A stretch of 64,000 nucleotides of DNA, taken from NCBI GenBank assembly GCA_035048495.1, contig CM068544.1:46711893-46775892 (forward strand), written 5' to 3'. Source of the DNA: Euptelea pleiosperma (lineage: Eukaryota > Streptophyta > Magnoliopsida > Ranunculales > Eupteleaceae). Below, piece by piece: positions 25,301-36,362 of the stretch. Positions within the stretch are counted from its first letter, which is position 1; each line of letters starts with the position of its first letter. The notes below the pieces were generated by a model. The model was not told the origin of the DNA. It searched no databases and saw only the letters and a list, made by a program, of their open reading frames with translations. A program made the position numbers and the translations under genes.

Positions 25301-27572
25301 TGCAAAGGAAAGTGTTAATTCAATGATAAAAATAATCTAGCCCATATTTGATGTGCATAGGTTTACATGTGGAAGGATATTGAAGATAGATATGTGAGAC
25401 TTTGATGTGGTCCGACCAGTAAGCTGGGGACTTTATACCTTCATACTCATGCTCATGTTATCTACTTCTATGTTGACAGATTCCATTATTCAACCAATAT
25501 TCTTATTGTGGCTTAAGTGTGTCAGTAGTTATTAAACTGAATAAGTGTTAGGATTTACAAAATCTCACATCTAAATGGCCTATTGCTGCAGGTCTCAAAA
25601 TCTGGTTCTGTGAAGGTGGAGAAGCTTATGAATGTTGAACGATACTCCCATGTGATGCACATTAGCTCCACGGTGAGAATGTTTGTTTCCAGTTCTGAAT
25701 GTGAACTCAGTTTATAACTACATAACTAGGTCCTAACTTTCTGTCCTAGTGGTTGGAATGCTAGTGCTTCATATAATTCTTAAGGGCTCAATATGCAACA
25801 TTGGGGGGGGTAATGAGATGGTTTCAGGAGATACCACTATGCACCTGAGTCATAGTAACTTCATATAAATGCGACAGGTGCTCTACTGAGTCAGTGTTGA
25901 CTCGTATTGCTTAGTATTGACTGAGCACACACCGGAACTGAATCTCTAATCCTGACCTAGATAGATAATTACATTACGTATAGTTAACCACATCTTACTT
26001 ACCGAAACAAAAAATACATATAATTGGTTGATTGACAGAAAAAGGTATTGAATAATAGTTACAACTGAATGCATTGGTTCTGTTTCTGCTGCTCCTAAAA
26101 TCAATACACATCAGGAGATATTTAAAAATATGCCAGGAGAATAATTCTACTCTATTTTGGTTATGTTTTCTGAAGCTTTAGTGTTGTTTATCATATTCTT
26201 TTATTGTTTTTTAATGTCTAGTCAAGCCACTGATGTGAAATCTGTAGCATACAAATAATTTTGGCTAAATGAAATTGCTTCTTTTTTGCTTTACCTTGTT
26301 TATCTTTTCGTTCCGACTCTGCAGAGGTTTATATGCTGGAGAAAAGAGCATTTCGATGTATACTGGCTCAAAGCCCCTAATGACAAATCCTACTGCCTTT
26401 TTGCAGGTTACTGGAGAGTTACTTGATGATCTCACTTGCTGGGATGCTCTACGTGCTGCATTGCCTGTTGGAACAGTTAGTGGGGCACCCAAGGTTCAGT
26501 CACTGGCTGTTTTCTATTTCTCGTCTTTGATGTTTCCCTATTCAATTTTCTTGTCTTCGATGTTTAGTTGTTGTTTCTGGTACTAAATCACTTATAGATC
26601 TTGGCTGAGTTGACTAAGTTTTGTGAGGCTACTGAATTTGAACTCCAATTCTATGAATAGAGGGGTACACATCAGGATGAGAAAATTGGAAGAATCCTAC
26701 CTTAGGTGTGACAAACACATGGCATGCATGCATTCTGCAGGATCAGATCTCACCATTTGATGGGTCCCACCTATGAGATATCTAAATAACCTGACTGCAT
26801 GATCCTAACCATCCCATGCATTGCATTAATGGTGAATCTGGATATGGCACAGCTAGGGGAGGTGCTTCTTCTCGTCTTGTCCCGACTTAAGAGTTCCTCT
26901 TCAGAAAATTGGCCTGAATGATGTTTTAATGGGCCGATCTTTGTAAAATATGGGACTCTTCCATTTACTCGACCATGAATATTGGAATGGAAGGAATTGA
27001 ATCTGAGTTTCTGGTTCAGTTGTTTTCTCAATGATTACCCTGTTTGTGTCCTTAAATCATACATTTTCTGCTGATGAAAAATTGTATAAATCTACAACTG
27101 TATCCCATATCTATTACAAGTTTATCACTGCTTGCACTGCTTATGTTTTTATGTTTCTACATTTTATCCATGGCAGACTCTCTATTCCAGTACTCTCCCT
27201 CATTTTCTTCCTTTTGTTTCCATTGTTATCTCCTCCCATGCTAAGCAGGTGAAAGCCATGGAGTTGATAGATGAATTGGAAATCACAAGGCGAGGACCGT
27301 ACAGTGGTGGATTTGGGGGTGTGTCATTTTCTGGTGATATGGACATTGCCCTCGCTTTGCGGACCATTGTTTTCTCAACTGGGACGCGTTATGACACAAT
27401 GTACTCATACAAGGATGTGAACAGACGCCGGGAATGGGTTGCCCATCTTCAGGCTGGAGCGGGCATTGTGGCTGACAGTGATCCCGACGACGAGCAGAGA
27501 GAGTGCGAGAATAAAGCTGCTGCTCTTGCACGAGCCATCGATCTCGCAGAGTCGACATTTGTGGAGAAGTAA
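19394..27572 (+). CDS. ASA: Anthranilate synthase alpha subunit, plastid (11 exons, 586 aa)
   Basis: Exons 19394-19562, 19681-19865, 19982-20171, 21012-21163, 22242-22357, 22469-22715, 22899-22955, 23317-23469, 25592-25672, 26407-26493 and 27249-27572 join in frame (1761 nt) with GT-AG borders. The enzyme makes anthranilate from chorismate and glutamine (ammonia supplied by the beta subunit), the first committed step to tryptophan, in plastids. Residues 1 to about 55 are Ser-rich and transit-peptide-like. Seen motifs: FESVE (about 106-110) and NPSPYM (344-349), both tied to tryptophan feedback in this family; SPEIL; RPLAGT (378-383); [48 protein letters not shown]. Ser108 and Asp332 ([11 protein letters not shown]), where feedback-resistant changes are known in relatives, look wild type, so a feedback-sensitive enzyme is inferred. 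A partial duplicate lies 7 kb upstream. The identity is secure; which paralogue (ASA1 or ASA2 type) cannot be told. Confidence 0.96.
24687..24742 (-). mobile_element. RTE-type LINE 3' remnant with (ATC)n tail
   Basis: A run of eight ATC units followed by TTGCCTTATACCAACTATTT is the reverse of the LINE end seen at 41031. It lies in intron 8 of the ASA gene. Confidence 0.6.
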
Positions 27573-28160
27573 TGATGTATTTTCCAACTCACAGTGGCCG
27601 GTCTGTTGCTGGATTTAGAGGACTCTGCTCGTGCCTTGTGCAGGGTGGCGTGAGTTGCCTGGAAAGAAGAAAAAGAAAATGAAAAATTAGTCCTCGAAGT
27701 ATTTACATATCAAATCACCAAACTTTGTTTTTCTTTTTTATGAAACCGTCTGTTAGTTTATAGGCTTGTTTGGAACTTGTGAATTGTTTTTTATTTGCTA
27801 TCAGCAGAAATGGGGAGGGCGAAGTAGGGAAGAAATGAATCCGATGAGTTAATAGAGTTTTGTATGGCATTCTTTGTTTCTCTCAAAAATAAAGCTTGGG
27901 GGCTAAAGAAAGAAAGGGGGTGTGGGGCATTCAGACTCAGCCTCGCCAGGCCGGTTCAACTGGTGAACTGGCGAATTTGTACTCAAATGAGTCTGGGTCT
28001 GGGTCTGGCCCTGGGTCAGTGTCGATCCGGGAATCGCTATTTTAGCTATTATTTTTCCAAAAAGGGAAACTCGGTTGGGTCATTTTCTTGACCAAGTGGT
28101 TGAACCGGCCTGTCCAGGTTTTAAAACAACGTGAAAATTAAAACTAATCCATTCATAAAA
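27573..28160. other. ASA 3' UTR and downstream unique sequence
   Basis: No coding signal. A Gly/Leu-coded CTGGGTCTGGGTCTGG short repeat at 27990-28015 is the only feature. Confidence 0.4.
27888..27893 (+). terminator. Possible ASA polyadenylation signal
   Basis: An AATAAA hexamer about 315 nt after the ASA stop codon, in the first unique stretch downstream of the gene. Plant poly(A) signals are loose, so this is only the best-looking candidate. Confidence 0.35.
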
Positions 28161-28164
28161 GGGA

Positions 28165-28260
28165 ATTTTTGACATGCCCTCGTGTTATCTTTGAAATTTG
28201 ACATACCCCTTGTGATGTGGTCCACTGTTATTTGACCAGTGTTGACCCGAGTTGACCATT
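28165..28260. mobile_element. Arm fragment of the 794-bp foldback family
   Basis: GGGAATTTTTGACATGCC through TTTGACCAGTGTTGACC matches the left arm of the element at 32405. The right arm is missing. Confidence 0.6.
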
Positions 28261-29215
28261 AATTTTTTTTATCAACCCAAATCAATTGGCTGTGGTGGAC
28301 GGCTGACCAAGAGATTCTAATAAGTTAGTCATCGACCACCAGTGATCAACCCATGAGTCTCATGGCCAGCCACTCCAGCGACAATTTATAAATCATTGGG
28401 TCACGCACCCATCAGTCTCATGGCCAGCCATCCACCACTCCAGCGATAGTTTATAAATCATTGGGTCAAGCAACAAGACTCGAGCTTGTATAGATATGTG
28501 GTTAGAAATCATTAACCAAGCTGATTTTTGAAATATTTAACCAGGGGTGGACTAATGTCACTAAACATCCACGCGGTTATTGGGTAAAAAAAAAATGAGC
28601 TATGTAGCGTAGGGCCATAGCTATGTCCGATGGTCCTCTCACTCCTCTGCACCGACATCCAGAGTTCTCTGTATCTAAAATTTTTCCGTTGTGATCCCAA
28701 CTAAAAAGTTAAGGTGATTGGATCTTTGTCCAATGGAAGGAGGCCACGAAACACCGGAGGGAGTATTCTCTTGGAAACGCCTGCATCACCATAGACACCA
28801 CTCATAGTGCAGTCTTTTTAAAAGAAAAATAGCAAAAAGCGACCCTACCTAAACTTTGCCTTATCATCTGCACCGATAAGAGTAAGTAAAACAGCCTTTA
28901 TCCCTAGGTCAATTGGTGGTCCTCGGATTCATACCACACAAATCTCGAAAAGTACCACAAATATCGAAGACCATCTGGTGGTCTATAACTAAGTAAGATG
29001 ATACTTCGATCCGCCAAGTTGATCATTACGGATGCCAACATGAGATAAGACATACCCCGATTGACTCAATCCCCCGATCCTCCTCGTTGATCTTAGATTG
29101 GAACAAGCATGTGTGCGACGTTACGCCGAGTACAGAAATTTGTATATTAAAAATGCACAGGATTTTCTCCAGCAAAAAGCCCAAGTAAAATATGATGTTG
29201 TAGAGAACTCATCCT
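28260..29215. other. Intergenic, degraded foldback pieces
   Basis: A direct repeat of about 60 bp (CATCAGTCTCATGGCCAGCC and CCACTCCAGCGA, 28350-28465) and a weak G-box-family half near 28500-28600. Nothing else is recognised. Confidence 0.4.
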
Positions 29216-29515
29216 CTCCCTCCTAGAATGCTACGTGGATCCACTTTCGATCTCACTGACCTTATGGATGTTTGTTCCACTTCTTGTTACTCGTACTTTT
29301 GAAACTTCAGCTTCATTGGTCGTTTTTAGCAGTTAGATTTAAGCACTAAAAAATGATAAAATCGAACGGTAAAAAATTACCCTATTAAAATGCTAGAATC
29401 CAATGGTTAGAACTCACAAACTAAAGCTCTTTTCGACGTGTAGGTCTAACAAGTGGTGAACCACGCATCTGTGGTTCTGTGGATCTGCAAGAATGTTGCA
29501 CGTGGCATTTTTGAA
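29215..29515. mobile_element. Diverged G-box foldback MITE upstream of the DUF724-like gene
   Basis: Left CTCACTGACCTTATGGATGTTTG; right CTGCAAGAATGTTGCACGTGGC. Both arms are present but the middle is diverged. Confidence 0.55.
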
Positions 29516-29797
29516 GCGGAACTTCAAACTTCGAAGTAGCTCTAGACAGCGAATTAGGGCTCCTTTCTTCCCACGAAGACTTCAAAAAGAAGAGAAACAA
29601 ATGTGTCCCGAGTCCCGACCCGTCGTCTCCCAAAAGCATGTCGGAGAGCTTCTTCTAAGTTCTGACTTCACTGGTCTACATCTTCTACATCGTTGGCTTT
29701 AGAACTTCAATCTAATGCGAGCCTGACTCAGTAGCGTTTTTGTCACCGTCGATTACGCCTGTAGAACCATTTTTGGCTGTAAAATAAAATTGGGGAT

Positions 29798-31272
29798 ATG
29801 GAGGCTAGTCATCGCAAGAATGGCTCTCGGGGGAATCGGGATTTCGTGCCGGAACCGTTTTTCTTTCCTTTATCTTCTTCTGTTACTTCATCATCGACTA
29901 GCCTTTCAGTTTCCCCTCTTCTGGTTCGGCGTTTTCTACTACCACGGGCACAATTCCTGTTTCCTCGTTCACACCAGCTACATTTCCTGCTTTCTCGTCC
30001 CCTAGTTCGGCATTTTCAAGCAATCCAACAGCATCTGGTTCGTTATTTTACTGTCCTTCCCGTGCTTCTTCTTGTTCGTTATTTTCAAGCACACCAACTG
30101 CAACAGGGAGAGGAACTGAACCTGCGTTCTCAAGCACTACAGCCACCTCGTTTTCATCTTCTTCTTGTTCGTTATTTTCAAGCACACCAACTGCAACAGG
30201 GAGAGGAACTGAACCTGCGTTCTCAAGCACTACAGCCACCTCGTTTTTATTTTCTTCTGGTTCGTTATTTTCTGGCTCTGCATTCTCATTTCCTAGTTTT
30301 ACATATTAGGGTTCGGCATCTTCTAGCAAGGGAACAACAAAAACTCCTAATTCCTGGTCTAGTGGTTCAATGCCTTGTAGCACAAAAATAAGGACAATCC
30401 CTAATTCCCTACTTTCCCATCTTCTGCTCCTTCATTTTCTACCGCATTAACCACAATTGCTGCTCTCTTCTTCTGCTTCAGCATCCTCTAGCACGGGAGT
30501 CACAACTCCTGCTTCCCCATCTTCTGGTTCGGCATCTTCTAGCAAGGAAACACTAGTCGATCATCAAGCAATTCAACAAGGTACACAGATGGATACGTCT
30601 CAAGCAGTAAAAGAAGAGTCTGAACCAGAAATTGAAGACAAAGGCACAGGAAGAGAAACTGAACCTGTTACGGTAGTGAATCAAACTGCAAAACCAGTTG
30701 GGATCAAAGATGAAATGGATAAAAAACCAACAGATGAAAAAATTGAAAGCAGCGGAGTGGCTGAATTCGACTCATTTCCATCCTCAACATTTACTAAAGT
30801 TCTAAAGGGCATTCCCCAGAATCCACATTTTCGGGCCCTAGAGAATTACTCAGGACGAGCTCGAAAGAAATTGATTTCTGTGTGGGATCAGATTTACGAA
30901 GAGACAGTCGATCAAATCCAGAGCTTGCGTGCTGAAAATTTCTGGGCTAATGTTGATGAGCTGTGGAAGGGCTTGGAGGAGTTGGAGAGTATGGGGTACA
31001 CTGTTGGTCAATTGAGGAATCGGTTGGATGAGCTTACAAATGAGATGATGAAACGGAAGTCTTATCGGTCTGAGATATTGGACTTAAGGATCAAAGCGGA
31101 AGCTCATAGAAAGGATAAGGAGAGGTTGGAGAGTGAGATGACAAAGTTGCAGGCTCAGGCGGATAAAGAACAGGGCATTTTTGATGAACTAATGGATCAA
31201 GTGGCGAAGATGGAAGAAAATCTACCCGTGGTTGATGATCTCTTTGCAAACTTAGCTGTGGCTCCCTTGTAG
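29798..31272 (+). pseudogene. Ser/Thr-rich, coiled-coil DUF724-like gene, frameshifted
   Basis: An ATG at 29798 opens MEASHRKNGSRGNRDFVPEP and then Ser-rich sequence. At about 29920 the frame shifts by one, and the shifted frame carries SSGSAFS, SLFSSTPTATGRG and GSLFSGSAF repeats up to a stop at about 30307. Further frame changes follow near 30410-30460. From about 30470 one frame is open to the TAG at 31272. Its last 165 residues (PQNPHFRAL, ELWKGLEELESMGYTV, LRNRLDELTNEM, then heptad-like E/K-rich helix) resemble the C-terminal coiled-coil of plant DUF724 proteins. A 93-bp tandem repeat (31 codons) lies in the Ser-rich part. It may be a decayed gene, or a live gene with unrecognised introns that uses the intact 3' frame from the ATG at 30589. 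Function is unknown; a nucleoporin-like FG flavour in the Ser-rich part is only a resemblance. Confidence 0.55.
30065..30247 (+). repeat. 93-bp tandem duplication in the Ser-rich segment
   Basis: Two nearly identical units (starting at 30065 and 30158) each encode 31 residues including SLFSSTPTATGRG. The period is a multiple of three, so the duplication kept frame. Confidence 0.85.
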
Positions 31273-31666
31273 TGCAAATTTAGCCGTTGTAGATCTTACT
31301 GAGGAATGCCCCAACAGCGGATTGATAATCTACTCCAATGTTGCAGTAGATTTTCTTAAACAAGATTTTGCCTCGGAGAGATTGATGTCATCATGAATCT
31401 TTCTGATATCTTTTGTGATCTTTTGAAAAAAAATGTCTAGGAAGATGGTAGAGGTGTAAATATGCTCATCTGCAAATATATTAATAAGTTGGTATTTTAG
31501 CACCAGAGCATTGTTTTTAGATGCTAATATATAACTGTTAGAAATCATCCATCATGCTGATATTTGGTATTTAAGTCCACCAGGAAGAAATTATTTACTT
31601 TTATTAGTAGCAACATGAAAAAAGTGAAGGACTAAAAATCAGCTTGTTTGATGATTTTTAGCTAGT
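31273..31666. other. 3' flank of the DUF724-like gene
   Basis: AT-rich, no gene. The last 120 bp (AGAAATCATCCATCATGCTG, GGTATTTAAGTCCACC) is a G-box-family half copy into which the AACGG element at 31676 inserted. Confidence 0.4.
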
Positions 31667-31675
31667 GATTTTAGC

Positions 31676-31999
31676 AAAGGTTTAAAAAACAGCCGTTATA
31701 ACGGATTCGGACCTCCCCCGTTACGATATGGACCGTTACAACGCCCAAAAAATAACGTCCGTTGTTACGGAAAAAAATGGCCGTTATTTTCTGGAAAATT
31801 TTGAGGAAAAAAAAAACACGGCCATTATTTTCTATTTTTTGAAATTTTGAAATTTAAAATTTGAATTCCAGTGCCATTTTTTCTGTTTTTTTTTTTTTCG
31901 CTATTTCTGTTATTTTCCATTTCTGCCCCTGACCGTTTTTTCCATTATAATAACGGCCCCAGTCCGTTATACCGTTATATCGGTCCCCTTTAAACCTTG
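31676..31999. mobile_element. AACGG-family MULE-like element (9-bp TSD, 8/9)
   Basis: Ends AAAGGTTTAAAA / TTTAAACCTTG, flanked by GATTTTAGC (31667-31675) and GATTTTAGT (32000-32008). Confidence 0.82.
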
Positions 32000-32294
32000 G
32001 ATTTTAGTACTCAAAAAATGGTTGAATTCAACGGTAATAAGAACGCCTTAAAAAGTACTAAAATCTAATGGTTAAATATTACAGATCAAGGTGATTTTTG
32101 TTATGAATGTCTACTAAGGGATGGGATAAACTTCCAAGCGGTCAGTGGGCCCAGATGACAGTGGGGAGTAACAAAAATAATTTTTATAAATCGATTTAAG
32201 TTCATATTTTTTTTATTATAAATCTTTCTTTTCAAAAATCAAATATGAAGTGCAGTGTCATTGTTAAATGTGTTTGACTCGAGAAGAAAAAATT

Positions 32295-33330
32295 TGATCA
32301 TAGATGTCTATCATCAACGTTGATGGCACACTATTAGAGGTAACTGAACATATGGATGTTTGAGTTGACTTACGTAACAAAAATAAGCCTAATAATTGAT
32401 TTTTGGGAATTTTTGACATATCCCCCATGTTATCTTTAAAATTTGACGTACCTCCCCCCCACAATTTGAAAAAGCTGACATATCCCCCTATGACTCGGTC
32501 TACTGTCATTTGACCAATGTTGACTACCTAATTTTGTATTAAAGGATGAAAGTGCCCTTGTCTTCAACCTTATAACAAGGGTTTGGGTTTAAGCCAAAAC
32601 CCATAACCCAAATCAAACATGAAAAGAGGAGATTAAAGATAAAAATTAAAACCCATGTTGATAAACTTGAGATTTTTTTTTTTTTTTTGATGAATTAAAC
32701 AAAGATTGAGAAGAAAAAACCCCAAAAAATAAACAAAACTCATGAAGGAATGCGATTTCTTTTTATGGATTTTCTTGTAGAAGGAAATTTTAAAATTGAG
32801 AGAACCCATTTTTCCACATCTCAAAAGTTTGAAATATAAATTGCTTTGTCATGTTTTTCATTTTTGTTAATGAAAATTTTAAAACTAAACTTGTATGTGT
32901 ATTTTTTTTTTTTTTTCCTAACCTTGGGTTTAAAATTATTGCTGGAGTGGTGGCCAGCCATTCCCACAGCCGTTTGATTTGGGGTTTGGGTTTTGGCCCA
33001 AACCCTTGTTTCAAACTTGAAGACAAGGGCATTTTTGCCATTTAATACAAAATTTGAAAGTCAACTCATGTCAACACTGGTCAAATGACAGTGGACCGAG
33101 TCATAGGGGGTATGTCAGCTTTTTCAAATTGTTGGGGGGTGGGGGGGTTATGTCAAATTTTAAAGATAACATGGGGGGGGGGTATGTCTAAAATTCCCTT
33201 GATTTTTAACCTTTGGAACTGGTACCCCAAATAATGCTCGAAATTTATGGTTAAAAATAAACTATGAATTTTGGTTTGTATGTTCACCTATGGATGTGCC
33301 AAACATCTATACAGTTGGCACACTTAAGGT
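32295..33330. mobile_element. Outer G-box foldback MITE split by a 794-bp insertion
   Basis: Left GATGGCACACTATTAGAGG and CATATGGATGTTTGAG end at 32404; right TTTTTAACCTTTGGAACTGG to GCCAAACATCTATACAG resumes at 33199. Removing 32405-33198 and one TSD restores a continuous family copy. Confidence 0.75.
32405..33198. mobile_element. 794-bp foldback MULE-like element (perfect 9-bp TSD)
   Basis: Ends GGGAATTTTTGACATA / TATGTCTAAAATTCCC; long imperfect arms contain CTGACATATCCCCCTATGAC and its inverse. TTGATTTTT flanks it at 32396-32404 and 33199-33207. It lies within an older G-box foldback element whose halves resume on either side. A left-arm fragment of the same family is at 28165-28260. Confidence 0.88.
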
Positions 33331-33708
33331 GCACGTGCTGTCCCACTATTATTTGTAACGGAAAATTTCTTAATTGAAAAAAAATTAAATGTATTTATCA
33401 AAACAAAGGAAACTTTATAATATGTACAAAAAAAAAGTAACTAGATCGTGGTACAGATTTTGAAACCGACTTTGACACCTGAACGATGGAACCGCCGATC
33501 TCTCAAAATCGGACGGCCTTCCTTCTCGTCCTTTTCATCAGAGCAGCCAAGCCGATTGTGGCATTTGAAGCCGATTGAACCGTCGACGAGGGACAAATTA
33601 AATAAAGTGTACACGTGGCAGTCTTCCATGGGCAAACACGTCTCGTGCACATCACTCTCGTGCACATCCATCGCAACTACTGAACCACTGAACCTCTCCT
33701 CTACTCCC

Positions 33709-34010
33709 GAGTAAAACTTCTGCCACAACACACATTATGGCCACGTGTCACACTCTTAGTGGACGCTTACCGTATGAATGTTTGGCCAGTTCCTTAGTGG
33801 ACTTGAAAACCAAAATCCAACCTTAGGGATTTACAACCTTTGGATCTTTGTACCCAAATAACACTCAATAATGCTCAAATTCCTACCGTTAAAATCAATC
33901 AACCCATGAAAATAACTTCAATACGGTCAGTGTCCATTAAGAGTGTGCCACGTGGCTCGTATTGTGAGTTTTGACAGAAGATTTGTCACAACGTTTGACA
34001 GAAGTTTTCC
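33709..34010. mobile_element. G-box foldback MITE
   Basis: Starts GAGTAAAACTTCTGCCACAA and ends near ACAGAAGTTTTCCTC, with CCACGTGTC at 33743 and GCCACGTGGC at 33947. A TSD is not clear. Confidence 0.65.
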
Positions 34011-34179
34011 TCTCGACTACTCTGCAACTAGAAGCCAGAGAACTTATGTATGTCTCCTCTCCGACTACAGATGTAGTTTCACTAGCTTTCTGCTATTTCT
34101 TCTCTTCTCTGTTCCTCCTCCACAGTTGGGAAAACAGCATCTATGGTGCTCTCACATTCCTTAACAAGATTTGAAACAA

Positions 34180-34827
34180 GATCGGTCATAAAGAAAGGTT
34201 GCCGGCCGCAACACCTTTTGAATGAATGATAGGCGTAACAAACACCCGGTTCGCTAGTCATACCTCTTCAAGATCTTAGCAAGTCCTGCAAGACTCATTT
34301 TCTTGATTACTTTTGAAATTTTCTAAAATAAATTGGATTGCTGTTAATTAAAGGTTTTTAAACTCGTAGCATGACTAACGACAATGTTGGTCTTCTAAAG
34401 GAATAATCAAAGAGTCATCCATGGTGCAGCTGCGGAAGTGTTGAGAACCATGACTCGATGAGTCGTCACAAGGAGATTCTTGGGCCAAAAATCACTTTCC
34501 CATCTACTCTACAAAGTCATGAGATTTGATGAATTTTCTGTATGGGAGATTTTCTTAGTTGTGAGTTGTGACCCTTCTGATGATGTTCCCAAACCCCCTT
34601 GTGACACAACTAACTATATTTTCATGAAGTATTTGCCTTGCTTTTAAATCATATAAGAGAATGCAATAGATCAGATGCTTGGGACATCTAATAAGGTCAT
34701 TTTTGGTTTACGAGATCTCCTGGGTGGGAACCATGGAATGGTTGGTGTCATCTGGCTGCATGTTCATTACATGTACCAGTACACCGGTAAACGGTTTGTA
34801 AACCATCCTTTGGATCCACTAGACAGG
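34180..34827. other. Unassigned sequence inside the spaced inverted repeat
   Basis: Unique-looking, no ORF of note and no terminal repeats. It may be captured host sequence. Confidence 0.3.
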
Positions 34828-35252
34828 TAGGAGTGTCAACGGGTCGGTTCCGGTTCGGTTCCTAAGGTGACCAGAACTGGAACAATCGGTTCTGGTTCTT
34901 ATCGGTTCGGTTCCTTAGCGGTTCCGGTTCTCAAAGTGATGGATCCAGAACCGGAACCGATTATGTATTTATGTCGGTTCCGGTTCCGGTTCCGGGTATA
35001 TTGGGCCAAATCTTGAGAATATTAGAATATTTACACTATATTTACTTATTGGTACCGGTTCTTATCGGTTCAGTTCCGGTTCTTATCGGTTTCGGTTCCA
35101 TACAAGGCTACCCAGAACTGGAACCGTTATTGTCGGTTCGGTTCCGGTTCCGGTTACTTTTTAATCGGTTCCCAAATATGGAACAGGAACCGGTGTTTTC
35201 GGTTCCGGTTCTGATTCGGTTCCGGGTTAAACGGGTAAAATTGACACCCCTA
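34828..35252. mobile_element. hAT-like element rich in CCGGTTC words (8-bp TSD, 6/8)
   Basis: Ends TAGGAGTGTCAA / TTGACACCCCTA; the body is dozens of GGTTCCGGTTC and inverse words. Flanks are TAGACAGG and CAGACAAG. Confidence 0.72.
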
Positions 35253-35869
35253 CAGACAAGTACCCTTGGTTTCTTTTTCAACTGAGTACAGGAAATAAGC
35301 TTGAATATCACGAGAACCTGTGTACTTGATGTTGCTGTAATTTTCCAGGAGCACCATTTCGCCGTAGAAATTTATAGTCGGTTTTTATCCTTCTCATCTC
35401 CTCTCTGTAATATCTCTGAATGTTGGTTCCCACTTGGTCCTATTGTGGCAATCACCCTCTGAATCCTCTGTTGCAGAGGATTAGAGGAGGAGAGGTTAGG
35501 TTCAGTGGTTGCTTTGGAAGAGGAGGAGAGGTTTGGTTCACTGCAAGACATTACAATTCAAAGCTTTGCCCATGAAAGACTGCCACGTGACACTTCATTT
35601 AATTTATGTCCCTGTTGATTCGAACGACGAGTTATTCGGCTTCAAATGGCTATAATCGGTTAGGCTGCCATGTTGAAAAGAAAAAGAACGAAGGCCGTCT
35701 GATTTTAAAAGATCAACGGTTCCGTCGTTTAGGTGTCAAAGTCGGTTTCAACCTCTGTCCCCCCGATCCCGACCCATCAAAAATTAAAGCTGAAAAAGCT
35801 GAAAGACGTTTTACCTGACAGACCCTTTGAAAGGACGTTTGCCTAGTGAGAATAAAAGTTTTACTTTTA

Positions 35870-36359
35870 GGGCCTGTTTGGTAACGCACCGTGGCGGGCA
35901 AATAAAATATTTAGCCGCGCTAATATTCGCCCGGTTGTGTTTGGCAGCCACTCGCCCTCGACAAATATTTAGCCGGGCCCACATATTTGCGCCCCCCCCC
36001 CCCCCCCCCCCCCCACGCCGATTATGCCTTGATGAGAAAATTTTATTTTCTCTTCGGAAAATCATTATTTTCAATAAAAATTAATTTTTTAATATATAAA
36101 AAAGATAAAAATAAATTTTTTATTTATTTATCCTTGGACATAATATGTGGTTCCTGCACTCACCCAACCTATTTTTGACTTACTTTGATATGCGAGACCC
36201 ACTCAAATTGAAAGAAAATGAAGTAAGCTAAAGTGAGCTAGCTCATACAGGTACCAAACATTGTTAAATATTGCTATGAGCAAATATTTAGCCAAGATAA
36301 TATTCGCCTGGCTAAATATTTGCCGTCGGAACTCTTTTTCTCACATACTAAACAGGCCC
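35870..36359. mobile_element. Tourist-like MITE, 490 bp (TTA TSD)
   Basis: Ends GGGCCTGTTTGG / TAAACAGGCCC with TTA on both sides (35867-35869, 36360-36362), typical of PIF/Harbinger MITEs. The arms hold AATATTTAGCC words. It splits a G-box foldback MITE (about 35850-36650) and contains a run of 23 C at 35992-36014. Confidence 0.82.
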
Positions 36360-36362
36360 TTA

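Larger units (their letters stand above)
33466..35750. repeat. Widely spaced inverted repeat (arms about 245-265 bp)
   Basis: 33466-33709 is the inverse of about 35484-35750: GAAACCGACTTTGACACC against GGTGTCAAAGTCGGTTTC at the outer edge and AACCTCTCCTC against GAGGAGAGGTT at the inner edge. The 1.8-kb loop holds a G-box MITE (33709-34010), unassigned sequence and the hAT-like element at 34828. The arms carry fragmentary open frames but no recognised protein. Confidence 0.7.

Noticed and set aside
30048..30239. Minus-strand ORF with repeated VLENAGSVPLPVAVGVLEN
   Set aside because: It is the reverse of the 93-bp tandem repeat in the Ser-rich segment.
33441..33731. 96-codon minus-strand ORF and its relative at 35606
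   Set aside because: They lie in the arms of an inverted repeat; the frame is broken in the second arm and no protein family is recognised.
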